In this document: positions 10,519 to 18,496 of the stretch, in pieces
Numbering within the stretch: position 1 is the stretch's first letter
Layout of the letters: the number at the start of each line of letters is the position of its first letter
NCBI GenBank assembly: GCA_964590435.1
Contig: CAZPWT010000033.1
Span: 1-64,000 of the forward strand
Origin: WSZJ01 sp964590435
Lineage (GTDB): Bacteria > Planctomycetota > MHYJ01 > WSZJ01
Reading direction: 5' to 3'
Length of the DNA stretch: 64,000 nt
Translations under genes and position numbers: made by a program
Notes under the pieces: generated by a model
The model's database searches: none
What the model saw: only the letters and a program-made list of their open reading frames with translations
What the model was told of the DNA's origin: nothing

Positions 10519-12201
10519 TCAGTGACCTGCTTCGTCGTGCCGGCGAAGAAGGAGCATGTCCGGCGCTTCTGACGGGTCCTTCGTCGCGGCGATGGGGTCG
10601 GGGTTGTTTCCCCAGGCGACGTCGGGGGCGTGAAGCGGCACGGGGGTCCACTGGTAGCGCTGGATCTCGCGGTTGAACACGGTCCAGTCCACGAAGTCGA
10701 TCGAGCGGCGGATGACGGCGAAGCGCGGGGGCGTCCTGGAATCGTCCTCGACGCGGAAGGCGGCGATGCCGCCGCGGATCGGGTTGGGGAGGTAGAACAT
10801 GAGGGGGACGTCCTCGTAGTTGATGAGGATTTCGTCGTCCGGTGCGGCGTTGTTCCTGAGCCATTCGGCGACGATGCGGTTGGGATCGGGGCGGCTGCCG
10901 AAGACTTCGGAAGCAACGACACGGAATTCGGCACGGACGAGCCATCCGGTTTCGCGTCCCGCGGAGGCCGGGAGAAGCGGGAGCACGGCGCTGGCGGGGA
11001 GGCTGAACCACGGGGTCACCGCCAGCAGCAGCGCGCCGACCGGCGCCAGCCGCGGCGCGCGGTCGCCGCAGCCGCGGACGAGAACCCAGGCCGAGAGCGC
11101 GCAGCCGGCGGGGGCGAGAAGGATCACGTAGCGCAGGAACGGGTACGGCGCGACGCTCGGGATCCAGAGCATGAGCGCGGCGTAGAGGCCGCACGCGATT
11201 GAGACGAGCCGCCGCTCGTGCTGCGGAAGGCTCTTCCAGCGTCGGGAGAGAAGCGCCGCGGCGGCCAGCACAACGACGACCGGCGCGACGTGCGTGTTCA
11301 TGTTCGACAGGTTTTCGCTCCACCGCCCGAACCAGCTCCCGGATTGGGCGGAAACGCGGGCGTGGAGTGAAGAATCCGCGAGGCCGTAGAAGAGCGCGAG
11401 CGGGGCGAGCGCGACGGCAAGGCCGGTCCACGCCGCGAGCGTTTTCGGCAGGTTTTTCCGGTTGGCCGCGATGGAGTCGACGAAGAGCACGACGAGCACC
11501 GGCACGATGGTGCCATAGTCGACGTTGAAGAAGCTCCACGCCGCGACGACGAAGGCGAACGCGCCCCCTCTTCCGCCGCGCTGCCAATGCGCGTAGGCCG
11601 CCAGCGTCGCGACGAGCATGCAGGTCGCGAGCGGGTAATAGCGGGCCTGCCGGCTGTGCATGATCCAGTAGGAATTCAGCACGAGCAGGAACACCGCCAG
11701 CACCGCCATCAGCGGGCTGTCGAAGGCGCGGCGGACCAGCGCATACAGAAGCGCGATCGTCGCAAGGCCGGCGAGGGCAAAGGGGAGCCGCGCCCCGAGC
11801 GTCGAATGCCCGAACACCTTCAGCCCCGCCGCGGCGACCACGAACTGCCCCCACGGATGGAACTTCCACGCGGAATCCGCCTTGTAGTCGCCGCGCTTCA
11901 CGAAGTAGTCGACGGCTTCCTGCGGCGTCTTGGCGACCTCGTTGATGTGGCGCGAGTCCTTCTCGGAGAACAGGTCGTTGGAGACGAAATTCCTCCCGTC
12001 CCACGCGAGCGGCCGGCCGTGGACCAGCATCCGCTCGCCCAGCACCGCCGTCGCCGCTTCGTCCTGCCACAGGTACTTCTCCCCGAGGCCCCAGAAAAGG
12101 AGCACGCAGGCCAGGACGCCGAGGGCGGCCACCGCGGGGACTTCCCAACCGAACCGGCGTCCCGGTTTTGCGGCCGGATCCGCCTCTCCCGCTTCGTTCA
12201 T
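10519..12201 (-). CDS. GT-C (family 39-like) membrane glycosyltransferase
   Basis: This 560-residue protein has about ten hydrophobic segments after a short cytoplasmic N-terminus. The first loop carries YLWQDEAATA, the Asp-Glu pair typical of PMT/ArnT-like GT-C enzymes, which use lipid-linked sugars outside the membrane. The C-terminal 150 residues are a soluble domain (EILINYEDVPLMFYL). The acceptor (protein or lipid) cannot be told. The ATG at 12201 is chosen because the frame upstream is Arg/Ser-rich and unlike a protein. Confidence 0.8.
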   Translation of the reverse strand: MNEAGEADPAAKPGRRFGWEVPAVAALGVLACVLLFWGLGEKYLWQDEAATAVLGERMLVHGRPLAWDGRNFVSNDLFSEKDSRHINEVAKTPQEAVDYFVKRGDYKADSAWKFHPWGQFVVAAAGLKVFGHSTLGARLPFALAGLATIALLYALVRRAFDSPLMAVLAVFLLVLNSYWIMHSRQARYYPLATCMLVATLAAYAHWQRGGRGGAFAFVVAAWSFFNVDYGTIVPVLVVLFVDSIAANRKNLPKTLAAWTGLAVALAPLALFYGLADSSLHARVSAQSGSWFGRWSENLSNMNTHVAPVVVVLAAAALLSRRWKSLPQHERRLVSIACGLYAALMLWIPSVAPYPFLRYVILLAPAGCALSAWVLVRGCGDRAPRLAPVGALLLAVTPWFSLPASAVLPLLPASAGRETGWLVRAEFRVVASEVFGSRPDPNRIVAEWLRNNAAPDDEILINYEDVPLMFYLPNPIRGGIAAFRVEDDSRTPPRFAVIRRSIDFVDWTVFNREIQRYQWTPVPLHAPDVAWGNNPDPIAATKDPSEAPDMLLLRRHDEAGH

Positions 12202-12519
12202 GTCCGTTCCCGGCGCCTCCGCGATGCACGACTGTGGGCGCCAGCATACTCGCGACCCGGAGCCGGGCTTACGGCTTCTTGACCGGCACCTCGGCCGCGT
12301 CCGTCGACTCGCGGTTTCGGCCCGCGAGGAATCGCCGCGACTTTCCGAAGGGAAGTTCTCGCCGAAACGATTCCACGATATTAGTTTCAAGACGAACCGG
12401 TCCGGGGAGAACGTATGCCCTTTGCCGTGACATCCTCATGCCGTTCCAATTCGGGCGGTCGCGCCGCGCCGGCCCGGGGCGGACGGGGTGTTTCCGGTGC
12501 AGGAAGCGCCCTCCGCGGC
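12202..12519. other. 318-bp divergent intergenic region without a clear gene
   Basis: This gap separates the minus-strand glycosyltransferase from the plus-strand outer membrane protein. It is more A+T-rich around 12365-12425 (CACGATATTAGTTTCAAGA). A short minus-strand frame ending at 12269 encodes a Lys-Pro terminus (AAEVPVKKP) but has no ribosome binding site or family, so I do not call it. No strong promoter pair was found. Confidence 0.4.
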
Positions 12520-13201
12520 ATGCGCCGGCCTCCATGGCTCCTCACCCTGGTGCTCGCGTGCTGTGTCTCACAGGGTCACCGCGTTCCTCAGCGAAACGGA
12601 CCGCGTCGGCCTCGAGTCCGAACTGCTCTGGTTTGACGGCAAGAAAACCCTGCAAGGCAGCTTCCTGTTCGACGACGACGCCTTTACCGAAGGCTCGCGG
12701 GTCATGACTGGAATCCTTCTCCGCCAGTTCTCCTTCGAGTACGAACACCGCTTCCTCGACGGAATCCCGGAAGTCTGGGCCGGGATCGGCCTCATGCACT
12801 CCGTCGCCAGCTTCGGCATCTACACCCACCCCCACGGGACCGGCGACCTGGAGGAGACGTTCGCCTGGATGCCGTTCCTCAACCTGGAGACGCGCTTCCC
12901 GATCGGCGGCCCGCTGGCGCTCGTGTCCCGCGCCCGCCTCGCGGCGTTCGGCCTGCCCTGGGTCGGCCGGTCGCGGCAGCGGATGTTCCTGGGCGAAGAG
13001 GCGGCGGACGCGCGGCTTGCGGACGTCGAGGTGGCGCTGAGGGTCAGCCCCCTTCGTGAAGTGAGCATCGAGGCCGGCGTCGAATTCATGTCTCTGATGC
13101 AGCACTACATGGGCCCCGAGAAGGACGGGGTTTCCTACGGGAACAACCGCCTGCGCATGAATGCGATATTCCTTTTCATCGGGATCACCGTGGGATTCTG
13201 A
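12520..13201 (+). CDS. small outer-membrane beta-barrel-like protein, apparent frameshift after the signal peptide
   Basis: The body, readable in one frame to the stop at 13201, has alternating amphipathic strands (VGLESELLWFDG, FSFEYEHRFLDGI, VWAGIGLMHSVA) and ends in Phe (FLFIGITVGF), the usual C-terminal signal for outer-membrane barrels. That frame has no signal peptide. A good one, MRRPPWLLTLVLACCVSQG, starts at ATG 12520 in the neighbouring frame and runs into the barrel frame at about 12560-12590. A +1 shift there would join them into a protein of about 226 residues. This is either a real mutation or a sequence error. The 682-bp span is one base more than a multiple of three, as expected. 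Confidence 0.55.
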
Positions 13202-13256
13202 AACCCCGCCTCGCTGGCGGATGTATGTCCGGACACACACGCTTCCCGGAGCCTCC

Positions 13257-14246
13257 ATGCGCCGTCTCGCCGCCGCCGCCCTCGTCGCGCTCGTCGCCGT
13301 GTCGTGCTCGGGAGAGCCCGTTCCCCCCGACGCCGAGCTCGAAAAGGCCGCCGTCGAGGTCGAAGGCAAGCGCGTGGCATTCGTCGACGGCGTCGCCTAC
13401 CTGTTCAACGCCGACTCGAAGAAGTGGGAGTTCTACAAGCGGATCATCGAGAAGGGGTGGTTCGAGAAGAACTACGCCGTCGAGGGCGACCGCGTGCTCC
13501 GCATCGCAGACGACGGCAGCAAGGTCGAGGTCTCGCGGCACTTCAAGTCCGGGTTCGAGGACGCCGCCACGATCAAGGACCTGATCGGCCTGAAACCCGG
13601 CTGGACGGCGTTCACCCTGCAGTCCCCCAAGGCCAGGGAGATCGCGGACTACGTCAAGCTGCGCCAGCGGATCCTGAAAGAGGGCGCGCCGTTCCTCGAC
13701 AACGTGGTCGAGCCCTCCACCGCAAAGGCCCACGGCGGCAAGGCTGCGCTTCGCACGAAATCCGTCGCGCGCTCGAAGGACATGGTCTGCTCGAAGGCGT
13801 CGCTGGAGACGGAGTTGATTCATTTCCGGAAGGGCGACGACTTCTGGTACAGCGCGTGGTACTTCGTCGAGGATCGCGTCCCCTACACGCTCATGGACCT
13901 CGAGTCGACATGGATCGAGGGGCACTCCGGCATCCGCATCACCACGTCCGACGCCGGCCTCGGATTCGAGCTGAAATTCCCGCCCAAGCCGCACTGGCGC
14001 CCGACGACCCCGACGCCGATCCCGGTGGGGAAGTGGTTCCGGGTGGTGGCGCACATCAAGCTGGACGAGAAGGACGGGGTCTGCGAGGTGTGGCAGGACG
14101 GCGTGAAGGTCTGCGAAGGGAAGGGGCAAACGCTGCCGTTCGCGGACACGATCTACAACTCGCTGGAGGTCGGGATCAGCGCGACCGAGGTGGACAGCAC
14201 GGTGTGGGTGGACGACGTGGAGGTATCGGACAAGGAGATTAAGTAG
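13257..14246 (+). CDS. polysaccharide-lyase/LamG-like lipoprotein
   Basis: This 329-residue lipoprotein has the lipobox VAVSC (15-19). The C-terminal half looks like a concanavalin-type jelly roll of the heparin-lyase-I/polysaccharide-lyase type: FWYSAWYFVED, IRITTSDAGLGFELKF, GKWFRVVAHIKLDEKDG, CEVWQDGVKV, NSLEVGISA, VWVDDVEVS. The first 120 residues (VEGKRVAFVDGVAYLFN, KKWEFYKRIIEKGWF) are not recognised. It may cleave or bind an acidic polysaccharide; catalytic residues are not certain. Its end overlaps the convergent membrane protein gene by 8 bp. Confidence 0.65.
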   Translation: MRRLAAAALVALVAVSCSGEPVPPDAELEKAAVEVEGKRVAFVDGVAYLFNADSKKWEFYKRIIEKGWFEKNYAVEGDRVLRIADDGSKVEVSRHFKSGFEDAATIKDLIGLKPGWTAFTLQSPKAREIADYVKLRQRILKEGAPFLDNVVEPSTAKAHGGKAALRTKSVARSKDMVCSKASLETELIHFRKGDDFWYSAWYFVEDRVPYTLMDLESTWIEGHSGIRITTSDAGLGFELKFPPKPHWRPTTPTPIPVGKWFRVVAHIKLDEKDGVCEVWQDGVKVCEGKGQTLPFADTIYNSLEVGISATEVDSTVWVDDVEVSDKEIK

Positions 14247-14880
14247 CGCCATCTTTCTTCGATGCGTCGCCGCGCTCGCTGTGCCGCAGCGGCAGGCGCT
14301 TCTCCACGACGGGCGTCAGGTCCGACGGCGGCGGGCGCAGCTTCGCGGGCCGCGCTTCGGGCGGACCGAGGTCGCCCGGCTGGACGTGCGCGCCGCCCGC
14401 CGCGCCCATGAGCGCGATCAGCGCCTGAGGATCCGACCCGCGCTTGGAAACAATCGCCCCCGCGACTCCCGCGACGAGACACGCCACGAGATTGAGCGGC
14501 GTCAGTGCGTCCTCGATGAGGAACTCTCCGCCGTGCGACCCCAGGATGACGATTGCCTCGGCGGCGGAAAGGCCCCGGGCGCGGGCCGCCATGATGGCGA
14601 ACCCGACCAGGTTGCCAAGGAGGCACGACCAGAGCGACAGCGCGCCACCCAGCAGCATGACCCGCGGGTCGGAGCGGCGGCCGGCGATCCGGACCGCGAG
14701 GCCGACGAAAATGCCGGCGCTGACGCCGAGAAGGGCGCTTCGCAGTTCCCAGAAGCCGAGGACGAGTCCCCATCCGGTTGCGCAGAGCAGCGCCGTGAAG
14801 GAGCCGGCCAGCGATGCGATGAGGAGGGATCGCGGCGAATTCGCCACGGGCGCGGGCACACCGTCAACGGGGGAGTTCAC
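14239..14880 (-). CDS. multi-pass membrane protein of unknown function
   Basis: This 213-residue protein starts at GTG 14880. It has four to five hydrophobic helices between about 18 and 150 (LLIASLAGSFTALLCATGWG, ALLGVSAGIFVGLAVRIAG, MLLGGALSLWSCLLGNLVGF, LNLVACLVAGVAGAIV) and a Pro-rich, charged, presumably cytoplasmic tail of about 60 residues. The Gly/Ala-rich helices resemble small permease or glycine-zipper membrane proteins. I do not recognise the family. Confidence 0.6.
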   Translation of the reverse strand: MNSPVDGVPAPVANSPRSLLIASLAGSFTALLCATGWGLVLGFWELRSALLGVSAGIFVGLAVRIAGRRSDPRVMLLGGALSLWSCLLGNLVGFAIMAARARGLSAAEAIVILGSHGGEFLIEDALTPLNLVACLVAGVAGAIVSKRGSDPQALIALMGAAGGAHVQPGDLGPPEARPAKLRPPPSDLTPVVEKRLPLRHSERGDASKKDGAT

Positions 14881-14902
14881 CGCAGGATGGTATTCGATCG
14901 CG

Positions 14903-14932
14903 TTCCCGGCGCGCTTTGCACCGTGCTAGAAT
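14903..14932 (+). promoter_or_regulatory. candidate promoter of the Uma2 gene, leaderless spacing
   Basis: TAGAAT (14927-14932) ends 7 nt before the ATG at 14940. A weak -35 (TTCCCG, 14903-14908) lies 18 bp upstream. No ribosome binding site fits in the gap. Confidence 0.4.
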
Positions 14933-14939
14933 TCACCGC

Positions 14940-15545
14940 ATGAAAGTGGTCATCCTGGACGCCAGCGAATCCATGATCGAGGAACGTCGCCACGCCGGGA
15001 GCGACCGGCGGGACGAAATGTGGGAGGGCGTGTATCACATGGTTCCGCCGCCGAACGAAGAGCACCAGGTCATCGTTGACGGCCTTTTCGTGCATCTTTC
15101 GGTCTACTTCGCGAAGCACAAGCTCGGTGTGCTGCGGACAATCAAGGGAGTCCGCGAGGCCGGGAACCCGAAGCTGAACTACCGGGTGCCGGAGTGGATC
15201 GCGATCCGGGCCGGTCGCGAAGGAATGCTCAAGAAGCGGAGCAGCTACGTGGACGACGGCCCGGATGTGGTGCTGGAAGTCCGCTCGCCGGGGGACGAAA
15301 CCGACGAGAAGCTGCCCTTTTATGAGCGGGTCGGCGTCCGGGAGGTCCTCATCATCGATCCCGAGACCCGGCACGTGGAGTTGTACAGACTGAGGTCCGG
15401 GAAACTGAAGACCGTTTCCGCGGCTGCTGATGGGTGGATTCACTGCGAGGGGCTGCATGCCCAGTTCAAGAGATCCGCAAAGTCGAAGGGGAGCTCGGCG
15501 CTGCTCATCCGGCTCGAACTGGACGGTGTGGAACACGCTGTCTGA
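14940..15545 (+). CDS. Uma2-family PD-(D/E)XK nuclease-fold protein
   Basis: This 201-residue protein matches the Uma2 (DUF820) family, widespread proteins with a restriction-endonuclease fold and uncertain role. Recognisable parts are MWEGVYHMVPPPNEEHQ at the N-terminus, YRVPEWIAI (usually P-D-V, here P-E-W), VVLEVRSPGDETDEKL (the E-V-x-S core with a nearby Lys) and YERVGVREVLIIDPETRHVELYR. The ATG at 14940 follows a TAGAAT by 7 nt. The surrounding stretch to about 16.0 kb has lower G+C at third positions than its neighbours, suggesting recent transfer. Confidence 0.8.
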   Translation: MKVVILDASESMIEERRHAGSDRRDEMWEGVYHMVPPPNEEHQVIVDGLFVHLSVYFAKHKLGVLRTIKGVREAGNPKLNYRVPEWIAIRAGREGMLKKRSSYVDDGPDVVLEVRSPGDETDEKLPFYERVGVREVLIIDPETRHVELYRLRSGKLKTVSAAADGWIHCEGLHAQFKRSAKSKGSSALLIRLELDGVEHAV

Positions 15546-15553
15546 TCGTTCGG

Positions 15554-16003
15554 CTAGCGGCGCCCTTCCCCCATCTCAAATCTGGTGATGAAGATTCGGC
15601 TGGATTGAGGCATTTCAGAGTCGCCGAGGGGTGAGCCCGCCGTGAGAACCTCGAGTCCGCACCCTTCAACTTGGTCCTGGCTTACGACTGTGATGCTGTT
15701 GCGAACGAGTTCCACATGGGCAGGGTCCGTCCCTTCCGTCGTGAATAGGGCTATTCCGCTCCTGGCAAGCTGCAGCCTCACTGATATTACGTAGAACGGA
15801 CCGTTGCCGGTGCTCTCCATGGGCCTGGTTTTCAATTCCGGCGCAAGCCCATGCATCACGCGATCGACCTGCAGCAGCATCGGGTCCGCAGAACTCCCCG
15901 GCCACCTCACGAACCCGAGCTGATGCGTGAAAAGCTGGAACGGCGGAACGTGATACTCCGCGAGCTGGAATCCGCCGCACTCCATTTCAAGCACGAAACT
16001 CAT
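15554..16003 (-). CDS. hypothetical protein downstream of the GGDEF gene
   Basis: I do not recognise this 149-residue protein (MSFVLEMECGGFQLAEYHV). It has no signal peptide or membrane helix and looks alpha/beta. Its ATG is 6 bp after the stop of the GGDEF gene, on the same strand, so it is likely co-transcribed. Codon use is clearly less G+C-biased than in the GGDEF gene, so it may be a recent arrival. It resembles short immunity-type or trafficking proteins only in size. Confidence 0.5.
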   Translation of the reverse strand: MSFVLEMECGGFQLAEYHVPPFQLFTHQLGFVRWPGSSADPMLLQVDRVMHGLAPELKTRPMESTGNGPFYVISVRLQLARSGIALFTTEGTDPAHVELVRNSITVVSQDQVEGCGLEVLTAGSPLGDSEMPQSSRIFITRFEMGEGRR

Positions 16004-16009
16004 GAGTTT

Positions 16010-17329
16010 TCAGTGTCCCTTCCCCGCCTCCACGCCCTTCGCCGCCTCGGCGACTTTGACCGCCTCGAGCGCCCCGGCCTTCCACGTCTGGACCTGGTTG
16101 CGGCCGCTCTTCTTGGCGACGTACAGCACCTCGTCCGCGCGCGACACGAGTTCCTCGGGGGCCTTCATGTCCGCGGACCACTCGGCGACGCCGAAGCTCG
16201 CGGTGACGCTGAGCTTCTTCGTCTCGCCCTGGATCGTCTTGGCCTCGAGTTTCTTGCGCAGCCGCTCGGCGAGCGCCGCGGCCTGCTCGGCGCTGGTCTC
16301 GGGGCAGAGCACGCCGAGCTCCTCGCCGCCGTAGCGGTAGGCCTCGTTCGAGCTGCGGATCGACTCCTTTACGATCTTCGCGACTTCCTTGAGCACCATG
16401 TCGCCCGTGAGGTGGCCGTAGGTGTCGTTCACGTTCTTGAAATGATCGACGTCCACCATGATGAGCGCGAGCGGTTCGCCGTGGCGGCGCGCGATCGCCT
16501 CGTGGTGGTGGAGCTGGTTGGAGAAGTGCCGCTTGGTGAAGAGCTTGGTCATGCCGTCGCGGATGGTGCGTTCGTAGAGGTCGGGGGTCTTGATCGCGAG
16601 CGCGACGAAGTTCATGAGCTCGTACAGCTCGCTCTCGAGGCGTTTCGCGAACGCGGCGCGCTCGGCGCCGTCCGCGTCGAGCGGGATCTCGACCTGCAGC
16701 GCGCCGATCGTCTCGCGGTCGGCGGTGATCGGGATGGCGAAGCGCAGGACGGCGCCGTCGTCTCGGGAGACGAGGCGGCGGGCGGTGAAGGCCTCGCCGG
16801 CGATGCCGCCGTCGATCTTCGCTCGCGCGATCTTCGCAGGCTCGGTGACGGCGTCGCCCTCGCGCCACACGGCGCGGAGCTGCAGTTTGTCCTCGCTCGA
16901 CAGGTGGATCGCCACCAGCCCGTTGTCCGGCGTCCCCGCCGCCTGCGCGACGAGCCCGAGGACGCGCTTCGCGATCGCGTTGAACTCCAGTTCCTCGCGC
17001 AGGACGAGCATCATTTCGCGCGCGGCGGTGAGGAACTCGACGCGCCGTTCCAGCGCGTGCTTCGAGCGCGCTGCCTCCTGCCCCGCGGTCAGGTAGACGT
17101 TGGCCTCCTTGGCGAGTTCCTTCTCGCGCCGCCCCGCCAGCGCCAGCAGCAGCCCGAGGACCAGCGCGTAAACCGACGTCAGCGCCGCGAACGCCGCCAG
17201 CATCGGGATCACCCCGCCGCGGTTCGCCGCCGTCTGGTACTCGTCGCTGAACTGCCAGATCGTCGCCAGCACGAACGTCGCCGCCGGAAGCGTCGCGAAC
17301 AGCGCAAACCACGCGAGCCGCTTCTTCAC
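16010..17329 (-). CDS. membrane diguanylate cyclase with GAF-like sensor
   Basis: This 439-residue protein has two membrane helices (about 5-27 and 43-67), a short coiled coil, a GAF-like domain (about 105-255: RVEFLTAAREMML, LRFAIPITADRETIGALQVE) and a C-terminal GGDEF domain (about 258-410). The active site reads YRYGGEEL, a functional variant, and the substrate loop DVDHFKNVNDTYGH is intact. It should make cyclic di-GMP. The product-inhibition I-site, normally RxxD five residues upstream, reads RSSN, so feedback inhibition is probably weak. Its start overlaps the ComEA-like gene by four bases. Confidence 0.92.
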   Translation of the reverse strand: MKKRLAWFALFATLPAATFVLATIWQFSDEYQTAANRGGVIPMLAAFAALTSVYALVLGLLLALAGRREKELAKEANVYLTAGQEAARSKHALERRVEFLTAAREMMLVLREELEFNAIAKRVLGLVAQAAGTPDNGLVAIHLSSEDKLQLRAVWREGDAVTEPAKIARAKIDGGIAGEAFTARRLVSRDDGAVLRFAIPITADRETIGALQVEIPLDADGAERAAFAKRLESELYELMNFVALAIKTPDLYERTIRDGMTKLFTKRHFSNQLHHHEAIARRHGEPLALIMVDVDHFKNVNDTYGHLTGDMVLKEVAKIVKESIRSSNEAYRYGGEELGVLCPETSAEQAAALAERLRKKLEAKTIQGETKKLSVTASFGVAEWSADMKAPEELVSRADEVLYVAKKSGRNQVQTWKAGALEAVKVAEAAKGVEAGKGH

Positions 17330-17625
17330 CGCGCCTCCGTCAGAAGCGCGATCCGTTCCGCCGCGCGGCGGGTGACGCCCTTGACGCGGCGGACTTCGGC
17401 GGGATGCGCAAACCGGCCGTTCGCGGCCCGGTCGGCGACGATCCGTTCCGCCGTCTTCGGCCCGACGCCGGGGAGGAGGTCAAGCTCCCGTGCCGAAGCG
17501 GCATTCAGGTCGAGCCGGAGGGGAAGAGGCGCGGGGGCCGGCGGCGGGAACATCGAGGGGACGGCCGCGCACGCCGCCGCGAGAGCGGCGGCCACGGCGG
17601 CGACGGCCGCGGCGCGGGATGTCAT
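17326..17625 (-). CDS. ComEA-like exported helix-hairpin-helix protein
   Basis: This 99-residue protein has a hydrophobic signal or anchor (AAVAAVAAALAAACAAV, with a possible lipobox AAAC), a Pro-rich linker, and one HhH domain: LDLNAASARELDLLPGVGPKTAERIV, then FAHPAEVRRVKGVTRRAAERI. By family it binds double-stranded DNA outside the inner membrane, as ComEA does in DNA uptake. The stop overlaps the start of the GGDEF gene (ATGA), so c-di-GMP synthesis and a DNA-binding surface protein are translated together. Confidence 0.8.
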   Translation of the reverse strand: MTSRAAAVAAVAAALAAACAAVPSMFPPPAPAPLPLRLDLNAASARELDLLPGVGPKTAERIVADRAANGRFAHPAEVRRVKGVTRRAAERIALLTEAR

Positions 17626-17670
17626 GCCGCCATGTTAGGGCAAGGTTACCGGGCGTCAATGCAGGTGGGC

Positions 17671-18246
17671 CTACCCGGCGCGGCGGGACCGGCTTTTCGC
17701 GGGGTCCGAGCCGGAAGCATTCGGAGTTCGACGGGTGATCCTGAACCCGATCGGCTCCTTCTTCTTCTCGGCCGGATCCGACAGCTCCTTGAGGACGGCG
17801 AAGACGGCCTGGAACTGGGCCTGGGTCGAGCGTTCGAGGTCGCCGATCCGGCGAGCGAGGTGTTCATGCGACGACAGGATTTCGCGAAGCCGCACGAAGG
17901 TCCGGACGATCACCAGGCTGACATGGATCGCCCGGGCGCTTCTCAGGACCGCGGACAGCATCGCCACGCCGTGCTCGGTGAATGCAAATGGCCTGTACCG
18001 GGAACCGCCCCACGCCGGCTGCCGGCGCCCGAGCTTGCGCAGGGAAGCGCACTCCTTTTGAGAGAGCCGGAACATGAAATCGGCGGGAAATCGAGCGCTG
18101 TTCCGCTTAACCGCCTGGAGCAATGCCCTCGTTTCGACCTCGTAAAGCCCGGCGAGGTCGGCATCGAGGATCACTTTTTCCCCCCGAAGGAAGATGATGA
18201 CGCCCTCCACGCGAGCGGAGGGAACCAGGGACATCGAGGCGCTCAT
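17671..18246 (-). CDS. ORF6N-domain protein
   Basis: This 191-residue protein carries an N-terminal ORF6N domain (about 10-125: IFLRGEKVILDADLAGLYEV, RALLQAVKRNSARFPADFMF, YRPFAFTEHGVAMLSAVL), found in phage and accessory bacterial proteins and thought to bind DNA. A coiled-coil segment (HLARRIGDLERSTQAQFQAVF) and a basic tail follow. A near-consensus promoter, a GGAG ribosome binding site and two perfect 27-bp palindromes lie upstream, so it is likely autoregulated through those sites (inference). The gene and its upstream region are A+T-richer than the neighbours, which fits acquisition. Confidence 0.85.
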   Translation of the reverse strand: MSASMSLVPSARVEGVIIFLRGEKVILDADLAGLYEVETRALLQAVKRNSARFPADFMFRLSQKECASLRKLGRRQPAWGGSRYRPFAFTEHGVAMLSAVLRSARAIHVSLVIVRTFVRLREILSSHEHLARRIGDLERSTQAQFQAVFAVLKELSDPAEKKKEPIGFRITRRTPNASGSDPAKSRSRRAG

Positions 18247-18279
18247 GACCCTGCTTCTCCGAATTGAAGATTGTGATGA

Positions 18280-18307
18280 ACTATAGCATATACAGTGAGG
18301 AAGTCAA
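18280..18307 (-). promoter_or_regulatory. promoter of the ORF6N gene
   Basis: On the minus strand TTGACT (18302-18307) and TATAGT (18280-18285) are separated by 16 bp, with the ATG about 34 nt further on. The sequence just downstream of the -10 includes ATCACAATC, a half-site of the palindromes upstream, which would let one protein read all three sites. Confidence 0.7.
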
Positions 18308-18363
18308 GGGGTGAGATTGAAGAATGTCGCATGCTGGGACGATGACGACCAGTTCGCGGCAAT

Positions 18364-18390
18364 CTTGAGATCACAGATTGTGATCTCAAG
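18364..18390. repeat. 27-bp perfect palindrome, copy 1
   Basis: Arms CTTGAGATCACA and TGTGATCTCAAG surround GAT. It lies upstream of the ORF6N promoter and repeats exactly, apart from the three central bases, at 18429-18455. Likely an operator or a mobile palindromic element. Confidence 0.9.
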
Positions 18391-18428
18391 TTTCATCTTC
18401 CCCGGGGGGAGAAGCCCCTCGGGCCCAA

Positions 18429-18455
18429 CTTGAGATCACAATTTGTGATCTCAAG
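18429..18455. repeat. 27-bp perfect palindrome, copy 2
   Basis: Same 12-bp arms as copy 1 around ATT, 65 bp away (about six helical turns). The sequence between the copies contains a C/G-rich stretch with GGGGAGAAGCCCCTC, itself a small hairpin. Confidence 0.9.
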
Positions 18456-18496
18456 ATTGTTCTCCCGGCGACGAGAAACCCGGAACCCGGGTGGAT

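Noticed and set aside
12269..12535. Minus-strand frame ending in a Lys-Pro tail
   Set aside because: No ribosome binding site, no homology-like segment, lies in a promoter gap and over the outer membrane protein start.
14940..18246. Complete mobile element or prophage around the Uma2 and ORF6N genes
   Set aside because: No integrase, transposase, direct repeats or tRNA target seen; only individual genes look acquired.
18364..18455. Palindromes as a two-unit CRISPR
   Set aside because: Perfectly symmetrical units with a short G/C-rich gap and no cas genes; operators fit better.
18364..18455. Palindromes as terminators of the hydroxyacid dehydrogenase gene
   Set aside because: They lack T-runs and are perfectly symmetrical at DNA level with identical arms, which favours protein binding; a termination role is not excluded.
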